Source: Marinobacter maroccanus
Lineage (GTDB): Bacteria > Pseudomonadota > Gammaproteobacteria > Pseudomonadales > Oleiphilaceae
DNA length: 64,000 nucleotides
Assembly (NCBI RefSeq): GCF_002933275.1
Contig: NZ_PSSX01000006.1
Span: 158,418 to 222,417, forward strand
Direction: 5' to 3'
This document shows positions 17,840-26,288 of this stretch, in pieces. The notes beneath the pieces were generated by a model, which had not been told where the DNA came from, searched no databases, and saw only the letters and a program-made list of their open reading frames with translations. Position numbers and translations under genes: made by a program. The first letter of the stretch is position 1, and each line of letters begins with the position of its first letter.

Positions 17840-19363
17840 ATGAAACGGCACATCCGCAATCGTGTTATCGGGCTGGCCGCCGGCACAGTGGCCTTCGGGG
17901 CGATTTCCGCCTGTGGTGGAGGAGGCGCTGGCGGAGGCCTGGATATTGCCGATGGCGGTATACGGGGCACCGGGTCCAGCGTTGGGCCGGTTTCCGGGTT
18001 TGGGAGTGTGTTTGTTAATGGTGTGGAGTTCAGCACCGATGACATTCCGAATCGGGAAGTTGAAAGCAACGATGGCATCACCGCTGAGGGCCTGCTGAGC
18101 GAAGGGATGATTCTCAGGGTTGAAGGCGAGTGGCGAGATGATGGCACAGGGACGGCTGAGAAACTCAGTTACGACGATACGCTGCGTGGTCCGGTAGGCC
18201 AGGTGACTGCTGATCCGAGTGGCGCCGGTGAATTCGTTACCCTTTCAGTCATGGGGCAGTCAGTGCGGATCGATCGCCAGACGGTGGTGCGCGGTACAAC
18301 CTACGCCACTCTGCTTGGCGGATCTCAAATTACCGATCATGTCCGAGTCAGCGCCTGGCGTCAGGCCGATGGCTCTTATCGGGCTGGCTACATCCAGATA
18401 ATCAATCCGGATCTGACCGATATTGAATTGGAGGGCAGCATATCGGCGGTGGATACGGCGATCAATGAGTTCACGATTGGCACGATCACTGTTCAATACG
18501 ATGAGAACAATGTCAGCTTTGGCTCCGGACTCACAGAGGCAGACCTGGAAACCGCCACCGCGCTGGAGGTTGAGGGGGAACTCAACGGGACCACGCTGGT
18601 AGCGGCTACGATCGACCGGGATGACGCCCGACGCTTTAGTCGCAGCAGTGCCGACGATATCGAGTTCACCGCGACAATCGATTCGTCCTACACCTCTTCG
18701 GGCGCTGTTGGCACAAGACCGGGTGAGTTTACGATGGGAAGTCTGACAGTTCGGGTGACAGATGAGACCGAACTTGATGACGGCATCACTCTCGACGAGC
18801 TCACTGAGGGGCTTCTGATTCAGGTGGAAGGGAAGTTCCTCTCCGATACGGTTGTTGAGGCAGATGAAATCGAACTCCGGGACGGCAATGCGAAAGTTAA
18901 AGGTGTGATTTCTTCCTCTGCGGACAACGCCTTCTTCGTCGGCGGTGTTGAAGTTCGGATTTCCTCGACGACAACCTTCACCGTTGAAGACGGCTCTGGT
19001 ATCTCATTCCAGACCCTTCCCATTGGTACTACCACAGTGGAAGTCGAAGGTGTTGAGAAGGGGCAGGGGGCAGACATCTTCATCGAAGCCTTAAAGGTAG
19101 AGGTGGATGACGAATTCGCTGATTTCGATGATCGAGATCAGTATGAGCTGGAAGGGAAGCTTACGAACATTACCTCTAGCTCCATCACGATTCTCGGCGT
19201 ATCGATAGATGCCGGTCCAACAGCCTATGAGGATAGTTCTCAGAATGAAATTATCGAACGTTTCGATGATGGCGAGCTTCTGATTCTCGAAGTTGAATAC
19301 TCAGGAACGGGGAACGACTTCACCGCAGACGAAATCGAACTCGAAGAAGACGATGACGATTAA
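17840..19363 (+). CDS. DUF5666-repeat lipoprotein, second copy
   Basis: A 507-residue paralogue of the 14998 gene. The ATG at 17840 follows GGGAGAGGA. An upstream in-frame extension overlaps the previous gene and lacks a signal, so I exclude it. The lipobox is ISAC (cysteine 25), followed by a Gly-rich linker and VSGFGSVFVNGVEF, nearly identical to the first copy. Further DUF5666 units follow (LEGSISAVDTAINEFTIGTITVQY, VKGVISSSADNAFFVGGVEVRI, LEGKLTNITSSSITILGV). It has fewer aspartate runs than copy 1 but still ends in DDDD. It is probably co-transcribed with the two DUF6502 genes. Confidence 0.8.
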   Translation: MKRHIRNRVIGLAAGTVAFGAISACGGGGAGGGLDIADGGIRGTGSSVGPVSGFGSVFVNGVEFSTDDIPNREVESNDGITAEGLLSEGMILRVEGEWRDDGTGTAEKLSYDDTLRGPVGQVTADPSGAGEFVTLSVMGQSVRIDRQTVVRGTTYATLLGGSQITDHVRVSAWRQADGSYRAGYIQIINPDLTDIELEGSISAVDTAINEFTIGTITVQYDENNVSFGSGLTEADLETATALEVEGELNGTTLVAATIDRDDARRFSRSSADDIEFTATIDSSYTSSGAVGTRPGEFTMGSLTVRVTDETELDDGITLDELTEGLLIQVEGKFLSDTVVEADEIELRDGNAKVKGVISSSADNAFFVGGVEVRISSTTTFTVEDGSGISFQTLPIGTTTVEVEGVEKGQGADIFIEALKVEVDDEFADFDDRDQYELEGKLTNITSSSITILGVSIDAGPTAYEDSSQNEIIERFDDGELLILEVEYSGTGNDFTADEIELEEDDDD

Positions 19364-19366
19364 CTA

Positions 19367-19409
19367 CAAAACCCGTACATAAATGCGGCCCACGCCGGCC
19401 CGGGTTTTG
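19367..19409 (+). terminator. Probable terminator after the DUF5666 gene
   Basis: Perfect 9-bp stem CAAAACCCG / CGGGTTTTG closing a 25-nt loop that itself can pair GCGGC with GCCGGC. The T-rich side of the stem doubles as a short T-tract. Confidence 0.5.
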
Positions 19410-19490
19410 CTATACATACGGACACGCTTCGCAGGGACGCTGTTACCGACTGTGCAGGATGCATGAAGCACACATGCTCGCGGAGTCCGT

Positions 19491-21431
19491 ATGTCACTCA
19501 GTTTTATCCGGCGGCTGATCTCAAGCCGCCTTCTCCGACCGGTATTCATCGTTCTGGTGGTCGCCGGTCTGGTTCAGGTTGTGGTCAGCCAGTGGCTGAT
19601 TTCCAGTCAGGTGGAGCGCCTGGTCAACACGGCGGGGTCTGCCCTTGAGGCCAGCAGCCAACAGGTCAGCGCCTCATTCGGGGATACCCGTGAGGATGTC
19701 CGAACCCGCCTGGAGACCATGCGGCAGAAGACCACCGAGGAACTCTCCGCCGAACTCACCCGCCAGCAAACCGCACAACAGGAGCGCGTTGCCGGCAACG
19801 TTCGAACCGCTGTCATGGCTGAGGCCCAGGGCCTGGCCGATGTGCTGGCTGCCGTCGCCGCTCCGCTGATCTGGGATCGGGATGTACCCCGCCTGACCGA
19901 TCTGGTGGAACTGGCCGACGCCCGGGAATCTGTGCTGTTCGCGGTTTACTACGACCAGTACGGTGATCGACTTACCCGCTATGTGGATCGCACCGATGAC
20001 CGGGTGCGCACCTTAATGGAGCAGGGCGAAGGCCGTGGTGCGGCAAATAAGGTCCTGGATGCGGCAAGTCGTGACCCCAATGTCGTGATCATCACTGCTG
20101 ATATTGCACCCCAGGGTTCCGCCATAGGCCAGCTGAAACTTGGATTGTCCCTGGAAGGCATCAATCGGGACCTGTCCGCTCTGGAAGAGGAATTCAGTGC
20201 CACCATCACCGGCAGCATTGATGCCCTTCGCGACACCCTGGAGGCGGAAACCGATCAGGTGAACCAGCGCCTTCAGCAGCAGCTGGCCGGCATGGATTCC
20301 GACACTCGCTCCAGAATCCAGAGCACGGTGGAGGCGCTGAATGCCGAGGCTTCAAGCCTCTCCGCCAACCTCAGTATGCTGGCGATTGGCTCCGTGGTGG
20401 TTCTGATTCTATTGGTGGCATTGGTGCTGGGCGGAGGCCTTCTTCCACGAGTGTTCCGTTTGAGCTCGGCGATCTGGGGCATCGCCGATGGCGAGGCCGA
20501 TCTCACCCGCCGGGTATCCATGAAAGGCAAGGATGAACTCACCGAGATGGCCCAGGGCGTGAACCGCTTTATTGCCCGAATCCAGGAGCTGGTCTCGGAA
20601 GTCAAAGAGTCGGCCGAATCGGCCGCCGGCCAGGCCCAGGCTCAGGGCGACATAAGCCGCAGTGCCGTGGCCGCGGTGAATCGCCAGGAGCAGGACGTGG
20701 CCGAGGTATCCGGCACCATGGAAGCCATGTCCCGCAGTATTTCCGAGGTGGCGGAAAACATTCAGGACATCGCCGGCTCCGTCAGCAATGTCAGTTCGGA
20801 GAGCGAGGCTACAGCGGGCATCTCCCGGGAAGTGCGAAGCCGACTGGATCAGGTGGTTCGTAACGTTGAACAGGCAGTAGAGGCCGTTAATCAGCTGGAC
20901 CACCAGAGCAAGGAAATCGGATCTGTGCTGTCGGTGATTGGTGCCATTGCAGAGCAGACCAACCTGCTGGCACTGAACGCCGCCATTGAGGCTGCCCGCG
21001 CCGGGGAATCCGGACGGGGCTTCGCCGTGGTGGCCGATGAGGTCCGCACTCTGGCAAGCCGAACCCAGGAATCCACCACCGAAATCCAGTCCATCATCGA
21101 ACGCCTGCAGAAGGGCAGTCGACAGGCGGTCAGCGCTATCGGTGAGGTTTCCGGCCAGGTTGCGGAATCCTCCTCGGAGTTCCGCCGGGCCGATGAACAC
21201 TTCGATCGGATCAACCAGTTGCTCAGCAGCCTTCAGGATCGTGCCCTGGCGATTTCGTCCGTGGCAGAAGAGCAGGGCCGGCATGCCAGTGAGGTCAGCG
21301 TGAGCGTGAGTGATATCGCCGGTTCTTCCCGCCAGACGGTTGAAGCCATTGAGAGCTCCGATGAGGCCAGCGGCCAGATTGCCCGGACACTGACCTCGTT
21401 GAAGGATAAAGCCTCACAGTTCCAGGTTTAG
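19491..21431 (+). CDS. Methyl-accepting chemotaxis protein
   Basis: A 646-residue transmembrane chemoreceptor. TM1 lies at about 14-34 and TM2 at about 296-318 ([20 protein letters not shown]). The periplasmic domain between them is largely helical. A HAMP linker follows ([30 protein letters not shown]), then the cytoplasmic four-helix signalling domain with the CheA/CheW-contact tip [40 protein letters not shown] at about 483-525. The ligand is unknown. No CheR-tethering pentapeptide is seen at the C-terminus. Its stop overlaps that of the convergent flavoprotein gene. Confidence 0.95.
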   Translation: MSLSFIRRLISSRLLRPVFIVLVVAGLVQVVVSQWLISSQVERLVNTAGSALEASSQQVSASFGDTREDVRTRLETMRQKTTEELSAELTRQQTAQQERVAGNVRTAVMAEAQGLADVLAAVAAPLIWDRDVPRLTDLVELADARESVLFAVYYDQYGDRLTRYVDRTDDRVRTLMEQGEGRGAANKVLDAASRDPNVVIITADIAPQGSAIGQLKLGLSLEGINRDLSALEEEFSATITGSIDALRDTLEAETDQVNQRLQQQLAGMDSDTRSRIQSTVEALNAEASSLSANLSMLAIGSVVVLILLVALVLGGGLLPRVFRLSSAIWGIADGEADLTRRVSMKGKDELTEMAQGVNRFIARIQELVSEVKESAESAAGQAQAQGDISRSAVAAVNRQEQDVAEVSGTMEAMSRSISEVAENIQDIAGSVSNVSSESEATAGISREVRSRLDQVVRNVEQAVEAVNQLDHQSKEIGSVLSVIGAIAEQTNLLALNAAIEAARAGESGRGFAVVADEVRTLASRTQESTTEIQSIIERLQKGSRQAVSAIGEVSGQVAESSSEFRRADEHFDRINQLLSSLQDRALAISSVAEEQGRHASEVSVSVSDIAGSSRQTVEAIESSDEASGQIARTLTSLKDKASQFQV

Positions 21432-22402
21432 GAACCTGAAGATAGCAGGCGCTCCCGGGCGTTTCTGTATTCGTCGGTCAGTCGGTTCACCAGATCCGGG
21501 ACGGTCAGCACGTCGTGGATCTGGCTGACCCCCTGGCCTGCGGACCACACGGTTTTCCAGGCCTTGGCTTCATCGTCAATGGGCTTCAGTTTTTCCCCGT
21601 AGTTGATCTCGCCGGCCTGGTTTAATTTGTCCATCGGGAAGCCGGCCGCTTCCAGGCTCTGGCGCATGAAGCTGGCGGGTACACCAGATACCGCCGGTGT
21701 ATGAATAATGTCGCCAGACACTGCCTCGATGATCATGTTCCGGTAGGCTTCGTCCGCCTGGGACTCGAACGTGTTGATAAAACGTGTGCCCAGGTAGGCC
21801 AGGTCCGCGCCCAGGGCCTGGGCCGCGAGCAGGTCCTCGCCATGGGACAGCCCGCCGGCGAGCAGAATGGTGCCATCAAAGACTTCCCGGATTTCATGCA
21901 CCAGAACGAACGGGTTGATGGTGCCAGCATGGCCACCGGCACCCGCCGCCACGGCGATGATGCCGTCAACCCCCGCCTCCGCTGCCTTGCGGGCATGCTT
22001 TTGGTTGGTCACGTCATGGAACACCACACCGCCGTAGCTGTGCACCGCCTCCACTACCTGGCTGGCGGCGCCCAGGGAGGTAATGATGATGGGGACCTGG
22101 TGCTTTACGCACAGCTCCAGATCCGCCTGCCAGCGCGGATTGGTCCGGTGCACGATCAGGTTAACGGCGTAGGGCGCCGTTGTGACATCCGGATTCGTAC
22201 TTCGAAAGGCTGCCAACTCTTCATTCATCTGGATCAGCCAGTCTTCAAAGCCTTCGCTGGACCGCTGGTTCAAAGCCGGGAAACTGCCAACGATGCCCTG
22301 CTTGCAGCAGGCAAGCGCCAGTTCCGGGCCAGAGATCAGGAACATGGGTGCGGCCACCAGAGGCAGTGAGAGGGAGTCTTTCAGGGAAGCGGGCAACGGC
22401 AT
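21428..22402 (-). CDS. FMN-dependent nitronate monooxygenase-like protein
   Basis: A TIM-barrel flavoenzyme of the nitronate monooxygenase / 2-nitropropane dioxygenase family, 324 residues. Family motifs are the N-terminal [62 protein letters not shown] (FMN phosphate region) and [30 protein letters not shown]. Such enzymes detoxify alkyl nitronates such as propionate 3-nitronate; the true substrate here is not known. It is convergent with the chemoreceptor gene, and the two stop codons overlap. Confidence 0.85.
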   Translation of the reverse strand: MPLPASLKDSLSLPLVAAPMFLISGPELALACCKQGIVGSFPALNQRSSEGFEDWLIQMNEELAAFRSTNPDVTTAPYAVNLIVHRTNPRWQADLELCVKHQVPIIITSLGAASQVVEAVHSYGGVVFHDVTNQKHARKAAEAGVDGIIAVAAGAGGHAGTINPFVLVHEIREVFDGTILLAGGLSHGEDLLAAQALGADLAYLGTRFINTFESQADEAYRNMIIEAVSGDIIHTPAVSGVPASFMRQSLEAAGFPMDKLNQAGEINYGEKLKPIDDEAKAWKTVWSAGQGVSQIHDVLTVPDLVNRLTDEYRNARERLLSSGS

Positions 22403-22528
22403 GAGGATTCCTTAATTTTTGTTGGAACTTTTGTAGGATATAAAGGATCTTAGCGTGCCACGCCCGATCTGAAAACGGTCGCGACCTAATTAATTCCGGA
22501 AACCAGAAACACAATAAGGAGTCCCTCC

Positions 22529-23260
22529 ATGGGTGAAGCAAAACGTCGCAAGGAAACCGGCGCACCACCTCCCAGAAAAGCAAAGTCCAACAAGCCGCTG
22601 TATGCAGGCATTGGTCTGCTGGTTCTGGCCGCCGTGCTTCTCGGTGTCTTTTTCCTGACCGCAGCACCCGAACCGAGCTCTGACGAACTGCCCGTCGCCG
22701 CGCCCAATGCCGACGAGTTCCCTGCCCAACTGGACCAGTACGGTGTCTCTGTAGGCCCAGAGAATGCCCCGGTAGTGGTGCGTGAATTTGCCGATTACCA
22801 GTGTCCTGCCTGCGGCAGCTTTTCCTCCGCCAGCAAGCAACTGAAGCAGGAATACGTGGACGCAGGCAAAGTTCGCTTCGTCTACTTTGATCTGCCACTG
22901 CAGCAGCATCAGAACGCGATGCCAGCCGCCCAGGCAGCCCGCTGCGCCGGGGATCAGGACGCCTACTGGCCCATGCACGATCGCCTGTACGATTCCCAGG
23001 CCGAGTGGAGCGGCTCGAACGATCCGGTTGCCACCTTCACCCGTTACGCCGGTGATCTGGGCCTGGAGGAGCGTCGCTTTCGCCGTTGTATGACCACCGA
23101 ACTGCACCGGGAAGCCGTCGAGCAGAGCCGCCAGGTGGCCATGCAGCTTAGGGTAACCAGCACGCCCACCGTTCTGGTAGATAACATTCGCCTGACCCGG
23201 CCGGGCTGGGGTCAACTTTCGGCCGTGGTTGAGCGTGAGCTGGCCAGTGAGGCGGACTGA
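22529..23260 (+). CDS. Membrane-anchored DsbA-family thiol oxidoreductase
   Basis: A 243-residue protein: short basic N-terminus, one transmembrane anchor (about residues 26-45, LYAGIGLLVLAAVLLGVFFL), then a periplasmic thioredoxin fold with an inserted helical domain. The active site is CPAC in FADYQCPACGSFSS, and the cis-proline loop is TSTPTVLV. This resembles DsbA/DsbG-type F4-like proteins that act on disulfides in the periplasm. An AAGGAG site precedes the ATG. The partner is not indicated by context. It is followed by trhO. Confidence 0.88.
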   Translation: MGEAKRRKETGAPPPRKAKSNKPLYAGIGLLVLAAVLLGVFFLTAAPEPSSDELPVAAPNADEFPAQLDQYGVSVGPENAPVVVREFADYQCPACGSFSSASKQLKQEYVDAGKVRFVYFDLPLQQHQNAMPAAQAARCAGDQDAYWPMHDRLYDSQAEWSGSNDPVATFTRYAGDLGLEERRFRRCMTTELHREAVEQSRQVAMQLRVTSTPTVLVDNIRLTRPGWGQLSAVVERELASEAD

Positions 23261-23395
23261 TGCTGCGTAACCCCGCACTTGATCCTGAGCCTGAGTTGGT
23301 TAAAATTTGCGCCCTCTCAGGCTCAGGCCTCTGAGACGTTCCAACAGTCCCGAAACCATGCTCCGGATTTACGGTCCGGCCCGCAGGAGAAAATG

Positions 23396-24403
23396 ATGAG
23401 CAACAACGTTGTTGTCTGCGCACTGTACAAGTTTGCAGTCCTGAATGATTACAAATCCCTCCGCCAGCCGCTGCTGGACCTGATGCTCGAGAAAGACGTG
23501 CACGGCACTTTGCTGCTGGCGCGCGAGGGCATCAACGGCACCATTGCCGGCAGCCGGGAAGGCATTGATGCCGTGAAAGCCTGGATCGCCAGCGACGAGC
23601 GGTTCGACGGCATTGATTACAAAGAGTCCTTTGTCGACATCCAGCCGTTTAAACGCACCAAAGTGAAGCTCAAGAAAGAGATCGTCACCATGGGTGTGGA
23701 CGGTATCGATCCGAAGCGCATTGTTGGCACGTATGTGGATCCTAAAGAGTGGAACGATCTGATTTCCGATCCGGATGTGGTGCTGGTGGACACCCGTAAC
23801 CAGTACGAAGTTGAAATCGGCACCTTCAAGAATGCCGTCAATCCGGCCACTGATACCTTCCGGGAGTTCCCGGAATACGTGAAACAGAACCTGGATCCCT
23901 CGAAGCACAAGAAGGTGGCGATGTTCTGTACCGGCGGCATCCGTTGCGAGAAATCCACCGCGTATCTGAAGGAACAGGGTTTCGAGGAGGTCTATCACCT
24001 CAAGGGCGGCATCCTGAAATACCTGGAAGAGGTGCCGGAAGAACAGAGCCTGTGGCACGGAGAGTGCTTTGTGTTTGATGACCGGGTAACGGTCAACCAT
24101 CGGCTGGAGCGCGGCGATTACGACCAGTGCCATGCCTGCCGCCGACCGATTACCGAGGAAGACAAACAGCGCCCCGAGTATGAACAGGGCGTGAGCTGCC
24201 ATCAATGTATTGATTCGCTGACCGAAGAGCAGAAAGCCCGGTTTGCCGAGCGTGAACGTCAGATGCGCCTGGCGGAGGAGCGGGGCGAAGCTCACGTGGG
24301 CGGAGAAGCCGCGCGCATCATTGCCGAGCGCAAGGCCCGGAAAAAGGCTGAAAGAGAACGTCAGGCCCGGAAAAGCCTGGAAGGTGAACTCGGTGTCAGA
24401 TGA
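23396..24403 (+). CDS. trhO: tRNA uridine-34 hydroxylase, rhodanese family
   Basis: Rhodanese-like enzyme (YceA/TrhO) that makes 5-hydroxyuridine at the wobble position of tRNAs using O2. It has 335 residues from ATG 23396 ([19 protein letters not shown]) behind CAGGAGA; an adjacent in-frame ATG at 23393 is equivalent. It contains an N-terminal acylphosphatase-like fold ([14 protein letters not shown]), then the rhodanese domain with the active cysteine in [18 protein letters not shown]-terminal zinc-binding-like CHACRRP...CHQC motif follows. Its stop codon is inside a GGGGTCAGATGA-type palindrome. Confidence 0.93.
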   Translation: MSNNVVVCALYKFAVLNDYKSLRQPLLDLMLEKDVHGTLLLAREGINGTIAGSREGIDAVKAWIASDERFDGIDYKESFVDIQPFKRTKVKLKKEIVTMGVDGIDPKRIVGTYVDPKEWNDLISDPDVVLVDTRNQYEVEIGTFKNAVNPATDTFREFPEYVKQNLDPSKHKKVAMFCTGGIRCEKSTAYLKEQGFEEVYHLKGGILKYLEEVPEEQSLWHGECFVFDDRVTVNHRLERGDYDQCHACRRPITEEDKQRPEYEQGVSCHQCIDSLTEEQKARFAERERQMRLAEERGEAHVGGEAARIIAERKARKKAERERQARKSLEGELGVR

Positions 24404-24419
24404 AAAGTTCATCTGACCC
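24392..24419. repeat. GGGGTCAGATGA palindrome, copy 2
   Basis: GGTGTCAGATGAA / TTCATCTGACCCC with one mismatch, followed by CCCTTTT on the plus strand, so it probably acts as the trhO terminator. The last trhO codons are part of the element. Confidence 0.75.
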
Positions 24420-24440
24420 CCTTTTCAGAAAGGAGGCTTC

Positions 24441-25172
24441 ATGGATTTACGACAGGCTGTAGCCATTGCCGCAGTTGCTATCGCGCCCTTTGCAGGTGCG
24501 CAGGAAGCAGACAACTGGAAGGGCGAAACCGAACTGGGTGTGTTGATTACCTCTGGCAATACCGAAGAGACCAACATCAAGGGTCGCCTGGGTCTGATCC
24601 ATGAAGTCGAAACCTGGCGCAACACCGGTGAATTCCGCACCAATTATTCCGAGACAGACAACCAGACCACGGCCGAGAAATATCAGGCCGCGCTGGAGAC
24701 GGATTACAAGTTCGCCGAGAATCAGTACTGGTTTCTCCGTGGCTCCTACGAGGACGACCGCTTCTCCGGCTACGATTTCGAATCTTCAGTGACTACTGGT
24801 TATGGAAACCGGGTCTGGAATTCAGGAGATCGCTCCTTCCTCGATCTCTCAGTCGGTGGCGGTTACCGCTACAACAAACTGGACATGGTGAATGCCCAGG
24901 GCGAGGATGCCGAAGAAGAGGCCATCGCCCGTCTGGCAGGCCAGTTTGATTACGCACTGTCGGAAAACTCTCTGTTCCGCCAGAAGCTGAGCACGGAAAT
25001 CGGCCTGGATGAGAACAACACGGTGACCGAATCGGAAACGTCCCTGCAGGCGAACGTGGTGGGAAATCTCTCCATGAAGGCGGCGTTCCGGATCAAGCAT
25101 CTGTCGGATCCGCCCGCAGGCTCTGAAGATACCGACACGGAAACCTCGCTCTCGCTTATCTACGGTTTCTGA
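24441..25172 (+). CDS. DUF481 outer-membrane beta-barrel protein
   Basis: A 243-residue envelope protein similar to E. coli YdiY. It has a signal peptide (MDLRQAVAIAAVAIAPFAGAQ) and then alternating beta-strands typical of DUF481: WKGETELGVLITSGNTEETNIKGRLGL, ETDYKFAENQYWFLRGSYEDDRFSGYDF, SVGGGYRYNK, ending SLSLIYGF with a terminal phenylalanine as expected for BAM-assembled barrels. GAAAGGAGG precedes the ATG. Function is unknown; the family is often salt- or stress-related. Confidence 0.9.
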   Translation: MDLRQAVAIAAVAIAPFAGAQEADNWKGETELGVLITSGNTEETNIKGRLGLIHEVETWRNTGEFRTNYSETDNQTTAEKYQAALETDYKFAENQYWFLRGSYEDDRFSGYDFESSVTTGYGNRVWNSGDRSFLDLSVGGGYRYNKLDMVNAQGEDAEEEAIARLAGQFDYALSENSLFRQKLSTEIGLDENNTVTESETSLQANVVGNLSMKAAFRIKHLSDPPAGSEDTDTETSLSLIYGF

Positions 25173-25204
25173 TCGAATTCTCGAACCTGGGGTGAAATGA
25201 AAAA

Positions 25205-25233
25205 GGGGTCAGATGACATTTTCATCTGACCCC
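25205..25233. terminator. GGGGTCAGATGA palindrome, copy 3, bidirectional terminator
   Basis: GGGGTCAGATGA / TCATCTGACCCC flanked by A-rich sequence on the left and GATTTTA on the right, between two convergent genes. The symmetry and A/T flanks fit termination from both sides. Confidence 0.7.
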
Positions 25234-25237
25234 GATT

Positions 25238-26185
25238 TTAGACGTTGTTCCTGAGGCCGAGCTCATCCGGGTAAGGCGTGAGATACTGCTGGGCATGCAG
25301 GTAGTCCACCGGTTCCCTGCGCTGAGCCATGCGCAGCAGGGTCATCGGCACTACCAAAGGCACCTCTCCCCGGCGGTAAGCTTCCATCTGTTCCATCAGT
25401 ACCTTGCGATCTTCATCACCCATGGAATCCCTGAGATAGCCCATCAGGTGCTGCATGGCGTTCATGTGAGAACCCCGGCTCACCTTCTTGCTCATGGCCT
25501 CCATGAACAGGTGAATGTAGCGCTCGGCAATGTCTTCAAGTGGTTCGGATTTCAGATCGCCAAGCATGGGGCCGAGCTGGCGGTAAATCTTTTCCGAGTG
25601 AGCGAGAAGCTGGAACTTGTGCCGGGTGTGGAACTCGATCAGCGCCTTGGCTGAGCGCTGGTCGCCGGCGACATTCTGCATCCAGTCGTCGTAGGCGAAA
25701 ACCCGTTCAATGAAGTTTTCCCGGATCATGTCATCATTGAGGCGCCCTTCCTCCTCCACCGGCATCATCGGGTAGGCTTTCAGCAGTGCCTCGGCAAACA
25801 TGCCCCGGCCATCCCGGCGGATCACGTTGCCATCCTCGTTGTGTACCTTGATCCGCTCCATGCCACAGCTGGGGGACTTTGCCATCAGGATGTAGCCGCG
25901 CAGGTTCGCCAGGGTAGGCATGATCTGGTCGATAAAACCCTGCATGGCGTCGGTATGGTCCGCCGCCCCTTTGGTTTCAATCAGGCGCAGGCCATCACTG
26001 TACTCGCGCAGGTGGATGGCGGGCCGGGGCACGCCAAGACCGGCTTCCAGCTCCGGGCAGATGGAGCGGAAGTCAAAGTGCTTTGAAAGCACCTGGGTGC
26101 AGTAGCGGGAATGTTTATGGCCGCCATCATGGCGAACTTCCTTGCCTAGCAGGCAGGTGCTGATTCCGACGGGGATGCCGCTCAC
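25238..26185 (-). CDS. DUF523 and DUF1722 domain protein (YbgA-like)
   Basis: A 315-residue cytosolic protein. The N-terminal DUF523 domain (about 1-150) shows GISTCLLGKEVRHDGGHKHSRYC, SICPELEAGLGVPRPAIHL and AKSPSCGMERIKVH, with conserved cysteines that may bind metal. The C-terminal DUF1722 domain has FHTRHKFQLLAHSEKIYRQLGPM and HLMGYLRDSMGDEDRKVL. E. coli YbgA is encoded beside photolyase; no photolyase gene is next to it here. The biochemical role is not established. Confidence 0.9.
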   Translation of the reverse strand: MSGIPVGISTCLLGKEVRHDGGHKHSRYCTQVLSKHFDFRSICPELEAGLGVPRPAIHLREYSDGLRLIETKGAADHTDAMQGFIDQIMPTLANLRGYILMAKSPSCGMERIKVHNEDGNVIRRDGRGMFAEALLKAYPMMPVEEEGRLNDDMIRENFIERVFAYDDWMQNVAGDQRSAKALIEFHTRHKFQLLAHSEKIYRQLGPMLGDLKSEPLEDIAERYIHLFMEAMSKKVSRGSHMNAMQHLMGYLRDSMGDEDRKVLMEQMEAYRRGEVPLVVPMTLLRMAQRREPVDYLHAQQYLTPYPDELGLRNNV

Positions 26186-26288
26186 GTTAGTCTCCGATAA
26201 TTCAGTCGGTCCGATGCCTAAAACTGTCTTTGTGATACGTGAATTCAGTCTAGCCCGATCAGGCCGCCGCGAAAAACCGTAACCCTAC

